Shown here piece by piece: positions 47,542 to 62,313 of a DNA stretch of 64,000 nt. Numbering within the stretch: position 1 is the first letter of the stretch; every line of letters begins with the position of its first letter. The stretch spans positions 1,240,001-1,304,000 of the forward strand of contig NZ_VFOZ01000001.1 in the NCBI RefSeq assembly GCF_006716425.1. The letters run 5' to 3'. The notes beneath the pieces were generated by a model. It was not told the origin of the DNA, did not search any database, and worked only from the letters and a program-made list of their open reading frames with translations. The translations under genes and the position numbers were made by a program. The DNA is from Actinoallomurus bryophytorum (GTDB taxonomy: Bacteria; Actinomycetota; Actinomycetes; Streptosporangiales; Streptosporangiaceae).

Positions 47542-48195
47542 TCACAGCCGGTACCCGCTGCCGGGCACGGTCACGATGACCGGCGGTTCGCCGAGCTTGG
47601 CACGCAGCTTGCTGATGGTGACCTTGACCACGGTGGTGAACGGGTCGGTGTTCTCGTCCCACGCGCGTTCGAGGAGCTCCTCGGCGCTGACGGTGGATCC
47701 CTGGGCGCGCATGAGCACCTCGAGCACGGCGTACTCCTTACGGGACAGCGGAAGGTAGCGGCCGTCGCGCGAGGCCTGGCGGCGCGGCGCGTCGACCACG
47801 ATGCCGGCCCGGCGCAGCACCGGCGGGAGCGAGGGCTGGCTGCGCCGCCCGAGGGCGCGCACCCGGGCGAGCAGTTCGGCGTACTCGAAGGGTTTGGGCA
47901 GGTAGTCGTCGGCGCCGATGTCCAGGCCGCGGACGCGCTCGTGCACGGCGCCGGACGCGGTGAGCATGAGGATCCGCACCCGTGCGCCGCCCTCGGACAG
48001 TTCCCGGCACACGTCGTCGCCGTGCAGCCCGGGCAGGTCGCGGTCCAGGACCAGGACGTCGTAGTCGTTCACGGACGCGCGTTCTAAGGCGGACGTGCCG
48101 TCGTGAACGACGTCCACCGCCATCGCATGCCGGCGCAGGCCCTCGGCGACCAGCTCGGCCAGTGCCCGCTCGTCCTCGGCGACCAGTACCCGCAT
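47542..48195 (-). CDS. OmpR/PhoB-family response regulator
   Basis: The protein has 217 residues: receiver domain with the acidic pocket LVAEDE, the phospho-acceptor aspartate in VLVLDRDLPG and lysine in YLPKPFEYAE, then a C-terminal winged helix ending FTTVVKVTISKLRAKLGEPP and GSGYRL. Divergent from the lipoprotein/MacAB operon, which it probably controls. Confidence 0.93.
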   Translation of the reverse strand: MRVLVAEDERALAELVAEGLRRHAMAVDVVHDGTSALERASVNDYDVLVLDRDLPGLHGDDVCRELSEGGARVRILMLTASGAVHERVRGLDIGADDYLPKPFEYAELLARVRALGRRSQPSLPPVLRRAGIVVDAPRRQASRDGRYLPLSRKEYAVLEVLMRAQGSTVSAEELLERAWDENTDPFTTVVKVTISKLRAKLGEPPVIVTVPGSGYRL

Positions 48196-48310
48196 GGACT
48201 CATTTAGTACGGACGCGCCATAAGAGGAGGGTTAACGATTGCGGTCACTCCCGCGAAACCCCCCGATCCGTACACCTGAGTCGGCGGTAACCGACCCAAG
48301 GGAGTGGACA

Positions 48311-48799
48311 GTGATCCGATTCAGGCAGACGGCCCTTCTCATCCCCCTCGCCCTGTTCGCGCTGAGCGGCTGCGGCGGAGGCGGAGGCGGCGCCGCGCCG
48401 TCCAGCTCGGCGAACGCGGAGGACTCGCAGGTGAAGTTCGCCCAGTGCATGCGGCAGCACGGTGTGCAGGTCGAGGATCCCGAGCCGGGCCAGCCCGGTG
48501 TACGGATGCGGGTCCACAGCACGCAGGGCAAGCAGCAGATGGACACCGCGATGCAGGCGTGCCGCAAGTACAACCCGATGAAACCGATGGATCCGAACGA
48601 CCCCCGGGCACGCGACCAGATGCTCAAGATGGCCCGGTGCCTGCGCGCGCACGGCGTGCAGATCGCCGACCCGCAGCCCGGCCATGGCGTCCAGATCCAG
48701 GTGAAGAAGGGCGACACGAAGACGCAGCAGGCGATGGAGACCTGCCGCAAGTTGTACCCGCCGCGCGGCGCCAGCCCGAAGCCGACCGGGGGCAACTAG
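48311..48799 (+). CDS. Small lipoprotein with two CMRxHG repeats
   Basis: The protein has 162 residues. Lipobox LSGC near residue 20. Two repeats follow: KFAQCMRQHGVQVEDPEPG and KMARCLRAHGVQIADPQPG, each with a later cysteine (MQACRKYNP, METCRKLYP), giving four cysteines that could pair. Such lipoproteins are usually encoded before a MacA-like protein and may assist the pump outside the membrane. GTG start with GGGAG upstream. Confidence 0.8.
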   Translation: MIRFRQTALLIPLALFALSGCGGGGGGAAPSSSANAEDSQVKFAQCMRQHGVQVEDPEPGQPGVRMRVHSTQGKQQMDTAMQACRKYNPMKPMDPNDPRARDQMLKMARCLRAHGVQIADPQPGHGVQIQVKKGDTKTQQAMETCRKLYPPRGASPKPTGGN

Positions 48800-48801
48800 C
48801 G

Positions 48802-49947
48802 ATGAGCGTTCGCGAGGAGAGCCAGATCACGATCGGCGGCGAGGACGACCCGGCGAAGAGCACGGCACGACGGGCCGGGAAGCGGCGCCTGGTGATTTGC
48901 GGGATCGCCGTCGCGGCGGTCGCCGCCGCCGGGACCGCGGTCGCGCTCACCGGCGGGTCGAGCAGGAAACCGCCGAGCGGCGCTGCGCCGGCCACCGCCG
49001 ACATCGTGCGCACCGACCTCACCGACCAGACCCAGGTCGATGGCACGCTCGGCTTCGCCGACTCCTACACCGTGTCCGGCAGCGGGCGTGGCCGCCTGAC
49101 GTGGCTGCCGGACGAGGGCCGCACGATCCGGCGGGGCAGGCGCGTCTACGAGGTGGACTCGCGCAAGGTGCCGCTGTTCTACGGCGCCGTCCCGTTCTGG
49201 CGTACGCTCCGCTCCGGCGTGTCCGGCGGACGGGACGTACGTGAGCTGGAGAGCAATCTCACGGCTCTCGGCTACGGCGACGACGTCACGGTGGACGACT
49301 CGTTCACCGCCGCCACCGCCGCGGCCGTACGGGACTGGCAGGACGACCTGGGCGTCAGCCGGACCGGCGCGGTCGCCCCCGGTGACGTCGTCATCGAACC
49401 CGGCGCCGTCCGGATCAAGAAGGTCGGGGCCTCTCTCGGCGGGCCGGCCGGCGGACAGATTTTGACGGCGAACGGCACGGCACACCAGATCACCGTCCAG
49501 CTGCCGGTCAACCAGCAGGAGCTCGCCGTCGACGGCGCCAAAGTGGGAGTGGAGCTGCCGGGCGGCAGGACGACGACCGGCCACATCTCCTCGGTCGGCA
49601 CGGTGGCGACCGCGTCGTCCGACTCGGACGACCAGAACCAGGCGGGCCAGGACACCGAGACCGCCACGGTTCCGGTGTACATCACGCTCGACCACGGCTC
49701 CTCGGCCGGCCACCTGGACGGGGCGCCGGTCACGGTCGGCTTCACCAGCAGCACGCACAAGGGCGTCCTGGCCGTGCCGGTACAGGCGCTGCTCGCCCAG
49801 GCCGCCGGCACGTACGCGGTGGAGGTGGTCGACTCCGCCGGGCGGCACACGGTCCCGGTCGAGCTCGGCATCTTCGCCGACGGCAAGGTCGAGGTGTCCG
49901 GCTCGGGCCTCACCGCGGGCATGAAGGTGGAGGTGCCCCGCTCATGA
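48802..49947 (+). CDS. MacA-like membrane protein with peptidoglycan-binding domain
   Basis: The protein has 381 residues: a single N-terminal helix (about 30-50), periplasmic-adaptor beta regions, and an inserted peptidoglycan-binding domain 1 (VRELESNLTALGYGDD, TAAAVRDWQDDLGVSRTG). It should link the MacB-type transporter to the wall. ATG at 48802, two bases after the lipoprotein stop. Confidence 0.85.
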   Translation: MSVREESQITIGGEDDPAKSTARRAGKRRLVICGIAVAAVAAAGTAVALTGGSSRKPPSGAAPATADIVRTDLTDQTQVDGTLGFADSYTVSGSGRGRLTWLPDEGRTIRRGRRVYEVDSRKVPLFYGAVPFWRTLRSGVSGGRDVRELESNLTALGYGDDVTVDDSFTAATAAAVRDWQDDLGVSRTGAVAPGDVVIEPGAVRIKKVGASLGGPAGGQILTANGTAHQITVQLPVNQQELAVDGAKVGVELPGGRTTTGHISSVGTVATASSDSDDQNQAGQDTETATVPVYITLDHGSSAGHLDGAPVTVGFTSSTHKGVLAVPVQALLAQAAGTYAVEVVDSAGRHTVPVELGIFADGKVEVSGSGLTAGMKVEVPRS

Positions 49948-50651
49948 GCGACCCCGCCGTGGTGGCGCTGGAGGCCACCACGAAGGTCTACCCGGGCGGC
50001 GTCCACGCGCTTCGCGAGGTGTCGCTGACCATCCGGCGCGGCGAGATGGTGGCCATCGTCGGGCCGTCGGGCTCGGGCAAGTCGACGCTGATGCACCTGA
50101 TGGGCACGCTCGACCGGCCCACCTCGGGGCGGGTACGGCTGCTCGGCCACGACGTCGCGACGCTTCCCGACCAGGGGCTGTCCGCGGTACGCGCGCACTG
50201 GATCGGCTTCGTGTTCCAGCGGTTCTACCTGACGGCTCACCTGTCGGCGCTGGACAACGTGGCGACCGCACTGCTGTACGACGGGACCCCGCCTCGGCGG
50301 CGTCGTCGCCTCGCGCGTACGGCACTGGAGCGCGTGGGACTGGGCCACCGGCTGACCCACCGCCCGCACGAGCTGTCGGGCGGTGAGTGCCAGCGCGTCG
50401 CGATCGCCCGCGCCATCGCCGGCCGCCCGGCACTGCTGCTGGCCGACGAGCCGACCGGCAACCTGGACTCGACCGCCAGCGCCGGAATCGTCGACATCCT
50501 CACCGACCTGCACCGCGAGGGCAGCACCATCGCGATGATCACCCACAACACGGAGCTGGCCGACGCGATGCCGCGACGCGTCGAGATCCTCGACGGCCAG
50601 GTCCTCAGCGACACCGGCACCCCGGTGCGTACCTCGGAGGTAGCACCATGA
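49944..50651 (+). CDS. MacB-type ABC ATPase
   Basis: The protein has 235 residues. Walker A GPSGSGKST, signature LSGGECQRVAIARAI, Walker B LLLADEPTGNLD, switch ITHNTEL. It belongs to the LolD/MacB ATPase group. ATG overlaps the adaptor stop. Confidence 0.93.
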   Translation: MSDPAVVALEATTKVYPGGVHALREVSLTIRRGEMVAIVGPSGSGKSTLMHLMGTLDRPTSGRVRLLGHDVATLPDQGLSAVRAHWIGFVFQRFYLTAHLSALDNVATALLYDGTPPRRRRRLARTALERVGLGHRLTHRPHELSGGECQRVAIARAIAGRPALLLADEPTGNLDSTASAGIVDILTDLHREGSTIAMITHNTELADAMPRRVEILDGQVLSDTGTPVRTSEVAP

Positions 50652-51877
50652 CGCACGCCGTCCTTCCCTCGCCGGAGTCCGCGGAGACCCGGCTGCCGGA
50701 TCCGTCGCGATCGCGCTCCGGCGACCTGGCCAAGGCGGGGCTCAGCGGTCTGCGGGCGCGGCCGCTGCGCGCCGGCCTGTCCGCGCTGGGAATCGCCATC
50801 GGCATCGCCGCGATGGTGTCCGTGCTCGGCATCAGCGCGGTCAGCCGTGCCGGCCTGCTGGCGCAGATCAACCGGCTGGGCACGAACCTGTTGACCGCCG
50901 CCCCGGGGCAGACGATGTTCGGCGACAACGCCACGCTGCCCGTCGAGTCCGTCGCGATGACGAGCCGCATCGCCGGGGTGAGGTCGGCCTCCGCCGTCGG
51001 CACGGTGCCGCACGCCACCGCACGGCGGACCGACAAGATCGACCCGGAGGAGACCGGCGGCATCGCGGTGAGCGCCGCGCGCCTGGACCTGCTGTCGACG
51101 CTGGACGGCTCGGCGCGGTCCGGGGCGTACCTGAACAGCGCGACCTCTCGATATCCGTCCGTGGTGCTCGGCGCGGTCGCGGCCGAACGCCTGGGGATCG
51201 ACCGTGCCGGGCAGCGCGTCTACATCGCGGGCCGCTGGTTCACGGTCGTGGGGGTGCTGAACTCACTCCGCCTGGCACCGGAGATCGACCGCTCGGCGCT
51301 GATCGGCTGGGACATGGCCGCGAAGCTGGGATTCGACGGCCACCCGACGACGGTCTACGAGCGTTCGACGGACGCCGCCGTCTCTTCCGTCCACGATCTG
51401 CTGGCGGCCACCGTCGACCCGGAACACCCCGACCAGGTGGAGGTGAGCCGCCCGTCGGACGCGCTGACGGCACAGCTGGCCGCCAAGTCCGCGTTCAACG
51501 CCCTCTTCCTGGGCCTGGGCGCCGTGGCACTCCTGGTCGGCGGCGTCGGGGTGGCCAACATCATGGTCATCTCGGTCCTGGAACGCCGCCAGGAGATCGG
51601 CCTCCGCCGCGCTCTGGGCGCCACCCGCCGCCAGATCCGCCTGCAATTCCTCACCGAGTCGGTCAGCCTCTCCCTGCTGGGCGGGGTGGCCGGTGTCCTC
51701 CTCGGCGTGACGACCGCCTTGGTCTACGCCATGCATCGAGGCTGGCCCCTGGTACTACCGGCCGAGGCCATCGCGGGGGGTGTGGCGGCGGCGGTGGTGG
51801 TCGGCGCCGCCGCCGGCCTCTACCCGGCCCGCCGCGCCGCCCGCCTCACCCCGACCCAGGCGCTGGCGACGTCCTGA
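50648..51877 (+). CDS. MacB-type ABC permease (FtsX-like)
   Basis: The protein has 409 residues: one N-terminal helix (LRAGLSALGIAIGIAAMVSV), a large external domain and three C-terminal helices forming the FtsX domain (GVANIMVISVLERRQEIGLRRALGATRR). It completes the mechanotransmission pump of the operon, likely for a peptide or lipid. The ATG overlaps the ATPase stop. Confidence 0.92.
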   Translation: MTHAVLPSPESAETRLPDPSRSRSGDLAKAGLSGLRARPLRAGLSALGIAIGIAAMVSVLGISAVSRAGLLAQINRLGTNLLTAAPGQTMFGDNATLPVESVAMTSRIAGVRSASAVGTVPHATARRTDKIDPEETGGIAVSAARLDLLSTLDGSARSGAYLNSATSRYPSVVLGAVAAERLGIDRAGQRVYIAGRWFTVVGVLNSLRLAPEIDRSALIGWDMAAKLGFDGHPTTVYERSTDAAVSSVHDLLAATVDPEHPDQVEVSRPSDALTAQLAAKSAFNALFLGLGAVALLVGGVGVANIMVISVLERRQEIGLRRALGATRRQIRLQFLTESVSLSLLGGVAGVLLGVTTALVYAMHRGWPLVLPAEAIAGGVAAAVVVGAAAGLYPARRAARLTPTQALATS

Positions 51878-52123
51878 CCAGGGGACGGCGTGCAGTGATG
51901 GACCTTCCCGAACCGCCCTTGAGCGATTCAGCCGGTCCAGGAACCGGTCGCCGGCGTAGCCGCCTGCCTGCCGGATTCGTCCCTGTCGCCCCACGGGGGA
52001 GCGGCGATCCGCGCAGGGCCAGGCCGGCCTGGTGGCCACTGATACCGAACCGGCACGGCATGGTCATGTGAACTGAGGCCCCCAGCGGTCTAGCCTTTGA
52101 CGGTGGCAGCCGAGGAGACCGAG

Positions 52124-52672
52124 ATGTCCAACCCCCACGACGAATCAGGGCGTCGCCCCCCACCACCGCGCCAGGGCGAGCCCTACTCGTCGTACCCAGG
52201 CGGGCCGCCGTACGAAGGCGAGCCGCAGCCCTATCCAGGCCATCAGTCTCACCCAGGCGAGCATGGGCCGTACCCAGGTCCCCCGCAACAGCCTGGCGCC
52301 CCCTGGCAGGGCGGGCCCCCACCGCAGCACCCGGTGGGTCCGCCCGGTTATCCGTCCGCCAGGGGCAAAGGACTGCTCGGCGCCCTTTTCGACATCAACT
52401 TCGACGAAATGGTCAGCACCCGGCTGATCAAGGCTTTCTATGTGCTGGCCATACTCCTGATCAGTCTGACCTCGCTGTTCATCCTCCTGGTCGGACTGTG
52501 GGCTCTCCAGTTCGGCTGGGGCCGTTACTTCGGCATCTTCCTCGTCCCCGCAGCGCCTCTCCTGTGGCTGTTCGAACTCGTCGTCGTCCGGATGGTCCTG
52601 GAGTTCGTGATCAACCAGTTCAAGATCACGGAGCATCTCAAGGCGATGCGGGAGCGGGAGGGGCTGCGCTGA
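52124..52672 (+). CDS. DUF4282 membrane protein with Pro-rich N-terminus
   Basis: The protein has 182 residues: Pro/Gly/Tyr-rich disordered region to about residue 80, then FDINFDEMVSTRLIKAFYVL and two helices of the DUF4282 type. Function unknown. The ATG at 52124 has GAGGAG six bases upstream. It precedes the kinase gene on the same strand by 70 bases. Confidence 0.8.
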   Translation: MSNPHDESGRRPPPPRQGEPYSSYPGGPPYEGEPQPYPGHQSHPGEHGPYPGPPQQPGAPWQGGPPPQHPVGPPGYPSARGKGLLGALFDINFDEMVSTRLIKAFYVLAILLISLTSLFILLVGLWALQFGWGRYFGIFLVPAAPLLWLFELVVVRMVLEFVINQFKITEHLKAMREREGLR

Positions 52673-52742
52673 TCCCTGTCCGGGGCGCGCGCGTGGGCGT
52701 TAGGCTCGCGGAGGCAACGGCGGACGTGGCGGGGGACGGGTA

Positions 52743-55093
<2,351 letters not shown>

Positions 55094-55097
<4 letters not shown>

Positions 55098-56323
55098 GCA
55101 GCGGCGTCGAAGCCGACATCGCCCTGGACGCGGCGGTCATCGCCAGCCTGGGGCTCATCCGCGTCCTCGGCGGCGCGGCCGGCCTCGCCGCCGCCGGCAC
55201 CGGGATGCTCGCGGGGCTGGCCGAGGCGCGCGCCGAGGTCCGCGCTCGCCGCCTACGGGAGATCCAGCACCACGAACAGGCGATCGCCGAGGTGCTCGAC
55301 CGGAACGCCCGCATCACCGCGCTGGCGTCCTCGGCCGAGCGCAACGACGCCGACCTCGTGCTCCCCGCTCCGCTCGAACCCGCGCAGATGACCGCGGACG
55401 AGCTCGTCGCCTGGTGCACCGAGGCGGACACCGTGCTGGCCGCGGCCGAGGAGTCCCTCGCCACCGGCATCGCCTCGGCCGCCACCGGCCGCATCTTCGC
55501 CGCCGAGGCTCTGAAGGCCACCGCCGCCGGGCCCGCCGACCGTCCGGTCGCCGTCTCGCCGGACGCCCTCGCCACCACGATGGCCCGTGTCCTCGCCCGG
55601 CTGCTGCCCGACACGACCGACGACGATCTGCGGTCCGTCACCGAGGCGGCCGAGCAGGCCGCCGCCGCGTCCACGCAGGGCGAGGCAGAGAGCCGCCTCA
55701 CCGAGGTGCGCATCCGCATCCAGCAGGCCAACGAGCAGGCCCGCAGAAGGCGCGACGACCGGGCGGCGGCGGCGCGGTTCCTCCGTGAGCTCGAGACCCA
55801 TCCCGGGGCAGGGGACGTGCCCGCGCGGCTCGCCGAGGTCGCCGGCGGCGGCCGTCCCTTCGACGAGGGCTTGCGCGCCGAGGCCGTACGCCTCGTCGGC
55901 GACCTGCAGCGCCAGGCCGAGCACGAGTACGTCGCCGCCACGCTGCGGGAGGCGTTCGAGGAGCTGGGCTACGAGGTGGCCGAGGGCTTCGAGACCCTCA
56001 CCGCCGACGCCGGCGAGGCCGTGCTCACCCGGGGCGACTGGGCACAGCACGCGGTCAAGGTACGCGTCGACGACGCACGGCAGGTACGCATGGCGCTCCT
56101 GCGCACCGAACCCGGCGAGGGCGCCGAGCAGCGGCGCCTCGACGTCGAGCGCGAAGAGCAGTGGTGCGCGTCGTTCGAGGCCGCACGTGAACGCCTGGAC
56201 GACGCCGGGATCCACGCCGACGTACGCTGGCGGATCGAACCCGGCGAGCAGCGGCTGCCCGTCGTGCGGCAGCGACGCTCACGCCAGCAGCCGCGCGCAC
56301 GGCAGCGCGAACGCGACCGGTAG
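55094..56323 (+). CDS. Coiled-coil protein coupled to the membrane kinase
   Basis: The protein has 409 residues. A hydrophobic Ala/Gly-rich N-terminus (IASLGLIRVLGGAAGLAAAG) is followed by long charged helices rich in Ala, Glu and Arg and a C-terminal mixed domain (YEVAEGFETLTADAGEAVL, WAQHAVKVRVDD). No recognised family. The GTG at 55094 overlaps the kinase stop by four bases, so this is a likely substrate or partner of the kinase. Confidence 0.75.
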
Positions 56324-56326
56324 GCG

Positions 56327-58183
<1,857 letters not shown>

Positions 58184-58454
58184 GCGTGCGGGTCTCGCTT
58201 CGTGGTTTTGGGAGTCACCGCGGAATCCGCGCGGCAGGGACAAGTCTACTTGGCCCACCAGGGCCCCTTGGTCGGCTCATGCTCCGCGACGGCCGGTACG
58301 GGACAAGTGGTGGGAACTATCGCGAATCTACGGCAACCGATCGGGCCCTCCTTGCGTCGAACGAGTGTGCGGGGCGCCCCGATCCTGGCCGGAGCATTCA
58401 ACGGGGCGTCCCGCGTCCCCTGTCTCGATGGCGTCGAGTGACCGAGGAGCAGGC

Positions 58455-60293
58455 GTGGCCGGCTGGGCACTTCCGGGTTATTCGGAGCTGCGCGAGCTCG
58501 GCACGGGTTCGTTCGGGCGGGTCGTCCTGGCACGTCATGACGGGTCCGGCACCCTCGTCGCGATCAAGTATCTGTCCGTGGAACGTCTCGGCGGCACATG
58601 GTTCCTGACTCGCTTCCGCGAGGAGGCACGGACCCTGGCCACGCTGCGCGGCCCGCATGTCACCTGGCTGTACGAGTACGCCGAGGCGGGAGACCGCGCG
58701 GCGATCGTGATGGAGGCGGTCTCCGGAGCGTCGCTCCGGGCGGTACTGGACGCGCACGGTCCGACCGGCCCCGAGGCGGCCCTGGCCGTGCTCAAGGGCT
58801 CGCTGCTCGGGCTCGGCGCCGCCCATGCCGCCGGGATCGTGCACCGTGACTACAAGCCTGAGAACGTCCTCGTGCAGGAGAACGGGCAGAGCAAGATCGC
58901 CGACTTCGGCATCGCGGTCCGGTCGGGCCACGCGGACGTACCGGCCGGAAGCCCCGCGTACATGGCCCCCGAGCAGTGGACGGGCGCACCGGCCGGTCCC
59001 GCGACGGACGTCTACGCCGCGACGTGTGTCTTCTTCGAGTGCCTCAGCGGCCACCGGCCCTTCGGGAGCGCGGACCGTGCCACCCTCGAACTGCGGCATC
59101 TGAGCGCGCCGGTACCGGTCGCCGAGGTTCCCGAGCCCGTACGTGACCTGGTCACTCGCGGCATGGCGAAGGACCCGTCGGGCCGGCCGGCGTCGGCGCT
59201 CGACTTCGTCGGCGAGCTGGAGCGGATCGCCGCCGCGGCCTATGGCAGCGACTGGGAGCGGAGCGGCTGGCGGCGCCTGGCCCAGGTCAGCGCGGTACTG
59301 GCCGGACTGTCTCCGCTGGCGGCGGCGCTCGGCACCGGACCGGGCGGCGGCGGCGCGGGCGGCCCTGGCGGTGCCGGTGGCGGTACGAGCGGCGGTACGG
59401 GCGGTACGGGCCCGACCGGCAACGAGGCCACGAAGACCCTGCTCCGCCACGCGGGCACGAAGGCGGGAGCGGCCATCACGGGTGCGATCGTCGTCGGAGC
59501 CACGGCCACTCTCACCGCCGTGCACCACGGCGGCGGCGAGCACCGCCCACCACCACGGCCGTCCGCGTCGCCGAAGGGGCTGAGTATCGCGTTCGCCTCG
59601 CTGACCGAGCGGTACACGAGGCCGGCACTCACCTTCGACGGACGGTACGTGCGCATCGACGGGCTGCCCGACCCGGCCATCGCCCAGCGCGTCAACGAGG
59701 CGCTACGAGCACCGATCGAGGAGCAACTGAAGCGGTATCGGACCGCACGCCTGCCGCCGGGCAACTCCGTTGGAAAAGACCCCCGGATCACGACCGGCAT
59801 CGAACTGGGGCTACGTGGCCCCCGGCTGATCGCGGCCCGGTATCTCTTCACGTCCCACAACGCGCCGTTGACGCCCTACGACCTCGCGGCCAGCCGCGCG
59901 GTCATCGTCGACCTCGCCACCGGGCGGCGCCTCAGGGCCGCCGACATCCTCCGCGACCAGGTGCTCACGCGTTCCGGCCTGTCCGACCTCGAGCGGCGGA
60001 TCGGCCACGCGGCACCGGGTGGCGCCCTCTGTGACGGGGTCGAGAAGACCTTTCCCGATGAGCTGAGGCCCAAGACCGTCGACAACGACGACAAGGAGAC
60101 CCGCGCCCTCGATCTCATGCCGACCGGCACGGGTGTCCAGTTCGACGTGATGCCACCCGTGCTCGGTTACGCGTTCGCCTGCAGCGAGACCGTGGTGACC
60201 GTGCCGTACGCCCAGATCTCCGACCTCGTACGGCCGGACGTACTCGCGCTGGTCAAGGCGTCGTCGCCGGATCCGTCACCGGCACCGTCATGA
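58455..60293 (+). CDS. Ser/Thr protein kinase with RsiV-like external sensor domain
   Basis: The protein has 612 residues. Kinase motifs lie at the same positions as in the 14571 kinase: Lys38, Asp132 in [11 protein letters not shown] 150-152. A hydrophobic stretch and Gly-rich linker (about 280-340) are followed by a secreted domain ([39 protein letters not shown]) resembling DUF3298/RsiV-type lysozyme or wall-sensing folds. GTG at 58455 chosen for GAGGAG and match to the paralogue start; ATG at 58428 is possible. Confidence 0.85.
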   Translation: MAGWALPGYSELRELGTGSFGRVVLARHDGSGTLVAIKYLSVERLGGTWFLTRFREEARTLATLRGPHVTWLYEYAEAGDRAAIVMEAVSGASLRAVLDAHGPTGPEAALAVLKGSLLGLGAAHAAGIVHRDYKPENVLVQENGQSKIADFGIAVRSGHADVPAGSPAYMAPEQWTGAPAGPATDVYAATCVFFECLSGHRPFGSADRATLELRHLSAPVPVAEVPEPVRDLVTRGMAKDPSGRPASALDFVGELERIAAAAYGSDWERSGWRRLAQVSAVLAGLSPLAAALGTGPGGGGAGGPGGAGGGTSGGTGGTGPTGNEATKTLLRHAGTKAGAAITGAIVVGATATLTAVHHGGGEHRPPPRPSASPKGLSIAFASLTERYTRPALTFDGRYVRIDGLPDPAIAQRVNEALRAPIEEQLKRYRTARLPPGNSVGKDPRITTGIELGLRGPRLIAARYLFTSHNAPLTPYDLAASRAVIVDLATGRRLRAADILRDQVLTRSGLSDLERRIGHAAPGGALCDGVEKTFPDELRPKTVDNDDKETRALDLMPTGTGVQFDVMPPVLGYAFACSETVVTVPYAQISDLVRPDVLALVKASSPDPSPAPS

Positions 60294-60587
60294 CCCGGCG
60301 TCGAGGTGCCGCTCGATGGTCTCCACCTTGGAGGTCAGCCCGTCGGCGACGCCGGCGCGGACGTCGGCCTTGAGCACCAGGCTGACCCGTGGCGCACGGG
60401 CGGCGACCACGTCCACCGCGCGGCGCACGACGTCCATCACCTCGTCCCACCCGCCCTCGACGCTGGTGAACATCGCGTCGGTGCGGTTGGGCAGCCCGCT
60501 CTCCCGCACGACACGCACGGCGTCGGCGACGTACTCCCCCACCGACTCACCGACGCCCAGCGGCGTCACGGAGAAGGAAACGATCAT
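60288..60587 (-). CDS. MTH1187-type thiamine-binding protein
   Basis: The protein has 99 residues of the ferredoxin-like MTH1187/YkoF-type family: [35 protein letters not shown]. Members bind thiamine or hydroxymethylpyrimidine. The ATG shares one base with the Nudix gene stop. Confidence 0.85.
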   Translation of the reverse strand: MIVSFSVTPLGVGESVGEYVADAVRVVRESGLPNRTDAMFTSVEGGWDEVMDVVRRAVDVVAARAPRVSLVLKADVRAGVADGLTSKVETIERHLDAGS

Positions 60588-60976
60588 CAGGACTCCTTGA
60601 GATGAACGCGTACCGCTTCGAGTACGCGCAGGTCGGCGGGCAGCCACGGCACGTCGAAGAGCTCTGCCTCGCTCAGCCAGCGTAGGTCGGAGTGCTCGAG
60701 GGCCGCCGGCTCACCACTCGCGATCGTGGCGGTCCATACGTGCATGACGTAGCCGTTGTGGAGCGGCCAGTCGTCCCCGATCCGGCGTCCGACGGCGACG
60801 TCGATCCCCAGCTCCTCACGGCACTCACGCGCGAGCGCCTGCTCGTCCGTCTCGCCGGGTTCGACCTTGCCGCCCGGAAACTCCCAGCCACCGGCCAGCT
60901 CGGGCGGCGCCGCACGCTGCGCCGCGAGAAGCCGACCGTCGGCAATGATCGCCGCACCTACGACAAGGCTGGGCAT
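60587..60976 (-). CDS. MutT-type Nudix hydrolase
   Basis: The protein has 129 residues. The Nudix box starts [17 protein letters not shown] and ends REELGI. It is close to MutT/CTP diphosphatases that clean oxidised dGTP. It is followed by the thiamine-binding gene with overlap. Confidence 0.9.
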   Translation of the reverse strand: MPSLVVGAAIIADGRLLAAQRAAPPELAGGWEFPGGKVEPGETDEQALARECREELGIDVAVGRRIGDDWPLHNGYVMHVWTATIASGEPAALEHSDLRWLSEAELFDVPWLPADLRVLEAVRVHLKES

Positions 60977-61055
60977 GGCACACCGTCCCTCTCATCCGCC
61001 GCCACCCGATCCACAGGTGCGGGCCGGAACCCGGAACCCGCTGCCCGGGACCGGC

Positions 61056-61116
61056 CTGGCACCTGGCACCTGGCACCTGGCACCTGGCACCTGGCACCTG
61101 GCACCTGGCACCTGGC
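61056..61116. repeat. Tandem repeat, 7-bp unit ctggcac, nearly nine copies
   Basis: A perfect run in the gap between the Nudix gene and the peptidoglycan hydrolase gene, on the 3' side of the latter. Confidence 0.95.
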
Positions 61117-61169
61117 GGACAAGACCGTACCCCGGCGACGTCACAGGAGCACGGAGACCTTCGCGCCTC

Positions 61170-62303
61170 TCACAGCCTCTTGGTCGGCCCGTTGTGGCCG
61201 TTGTGCGCGGTCGGCCGGGTGAAGCCGACCGGCCCGCCGGGATAGGACTTGTAGCCCTGGATCTTCACCACGTCGCCGGTGTGCGGCGCGACGATCATGG
61301 TGCCGGCCTTGGGGTTGTAGACGATGCCGACGTGGCCCGGCCCGCTGTGGCCGTGGCGGTAGTCGAAGTAGACCAGGTCGCCGGGCTGTTCCTGTCCGCT
61401 GGGCACCCTGGCACCCCACCAGTACTGAGCGTCCGACAGGCGAGGGATGGTGACACCGGCACTGTGGTAAGCCGCGCTCGTCAGGCCGGAGCAGTCGAAG
61501 CTGTTCGGGCCGACGGCGCCGTAGACGTACGGCTTGTTGAGCTGCGCCTTCGCGAAGGTGATCACCTGCGCGGAGACCGCGTTCGGGGCGACGGGGGCGC
61601 CGTTCATGTCGGCACATGTCGGACCGGTGGCCTGCACCACGTCGAACGAACCGCTCGCGTAGTTCTGCGCCGCCGCCAGGACGCTGTTCACGTACGACAC
61701 CAGATGGTTGTACCGGAAGATGGCCGAGCGCATCCGGGTCGGCGCGCCGTTGTGCTTGAGGTAGCGGGCGGCGGCGGGAATCGCGTCCGCGGGGTCGTAG
61801 CGGTCCTTCTTCCCGTCACCGTTGCCGTCGACGCCGAAGGCCTTCCAGGTGTCCGGGATGAACTGCATCGGCCCACCGGCGTGCATGGAGTTCTCACCAC
61901 TGGTCACGCCGGGGGCCTTGAGCTGCCCGTGGTGGGTCTCGATCCATCCGACGCCGGCCAGGACGTTCCAGGGGATGCCGTACTGCTGGCCGGCCTTCTT
62001 GTAGAGCGCGAGGTAGTTCGCCGGGATGGCGTTGGCGTTGCCCGACTCCTGGGGCTGCGTGGACGCGTTGGAGGTGTCGGTGCAGTCCCCGCCACTCGCT
62101 GCTCCGTTGTAGAGCTGGTTGGCGCCGAAGAACAGCGGGATCGCCACAAGGCTCATCATGAAGAGCGAGACGGCGCCCCCGACGATGATGATCGGTAGCC
62201 GGACCGCGCCATGATCCGATCGCGCGAAACGGTCGAGAGAGATAATTCGACGGCCACTGTTATGCCCCCCGAAGCCGATGCCGAGGTGCCGGCGAAGCTT
62301 CAT
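61170..62303 (-). CDS. Lytic transglycosylase fused to NlpC/P60 endopeptidase
   Basis: The protein has 377 residues: helix near 38-60, a transglycosylase-like domain (WNVLAGVGWIETHHGQ with the catalytic Glu, GGPMQFIPDTW), then NlpC/P60 with catalytic Cys in SFDCSGLTSAAYHSAG, His in GPGHVGIVYNP and APHTGDVV. It cuts peptidoglycan glycan and peptide. Such two-domain enzymes serve conjugation systems (TcpG/VirB1-like). The ATG at 62303 has GAGAGG upstream; a GTG at 62324 is possible. Confidence 0.88.
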   Translation of the reverse strand: MKLRRHLGIGFGGHNSGRRIISLDRFARSDHGAVRLPIIIVGGAVSLFMMSLVAIPLFFGANQLYNGAASGGDCTDTSNASTQPQESGNANAIPANYLALYKKAGQQYGIPWNVLAGVGWIETHHGQLKAPGVTSGENSMHAGGPMQFIPDTWKAFGVDGNGDGKKDRYDPADAIPAAARYLKHNGAPTRMRSAIFRYNHLVSYVNSVLAAAQNYASGSFDVVQATGPTCADMNGAPVAPNAVSAQVITFAKAQLNKPYVYGAVGPNSFDCSGLTSAAYHSAGVTIPRLSDAQYWWGARVPSGQEQPGDLVYFDYRHGHSGPGHVGIVYNPKAGTMIVAPHTGDVVKIQGYKSYPGGPVGFTRPTAHNGHNGPTKRL

Positions 62304-62313
62304 CTCATGCCTC

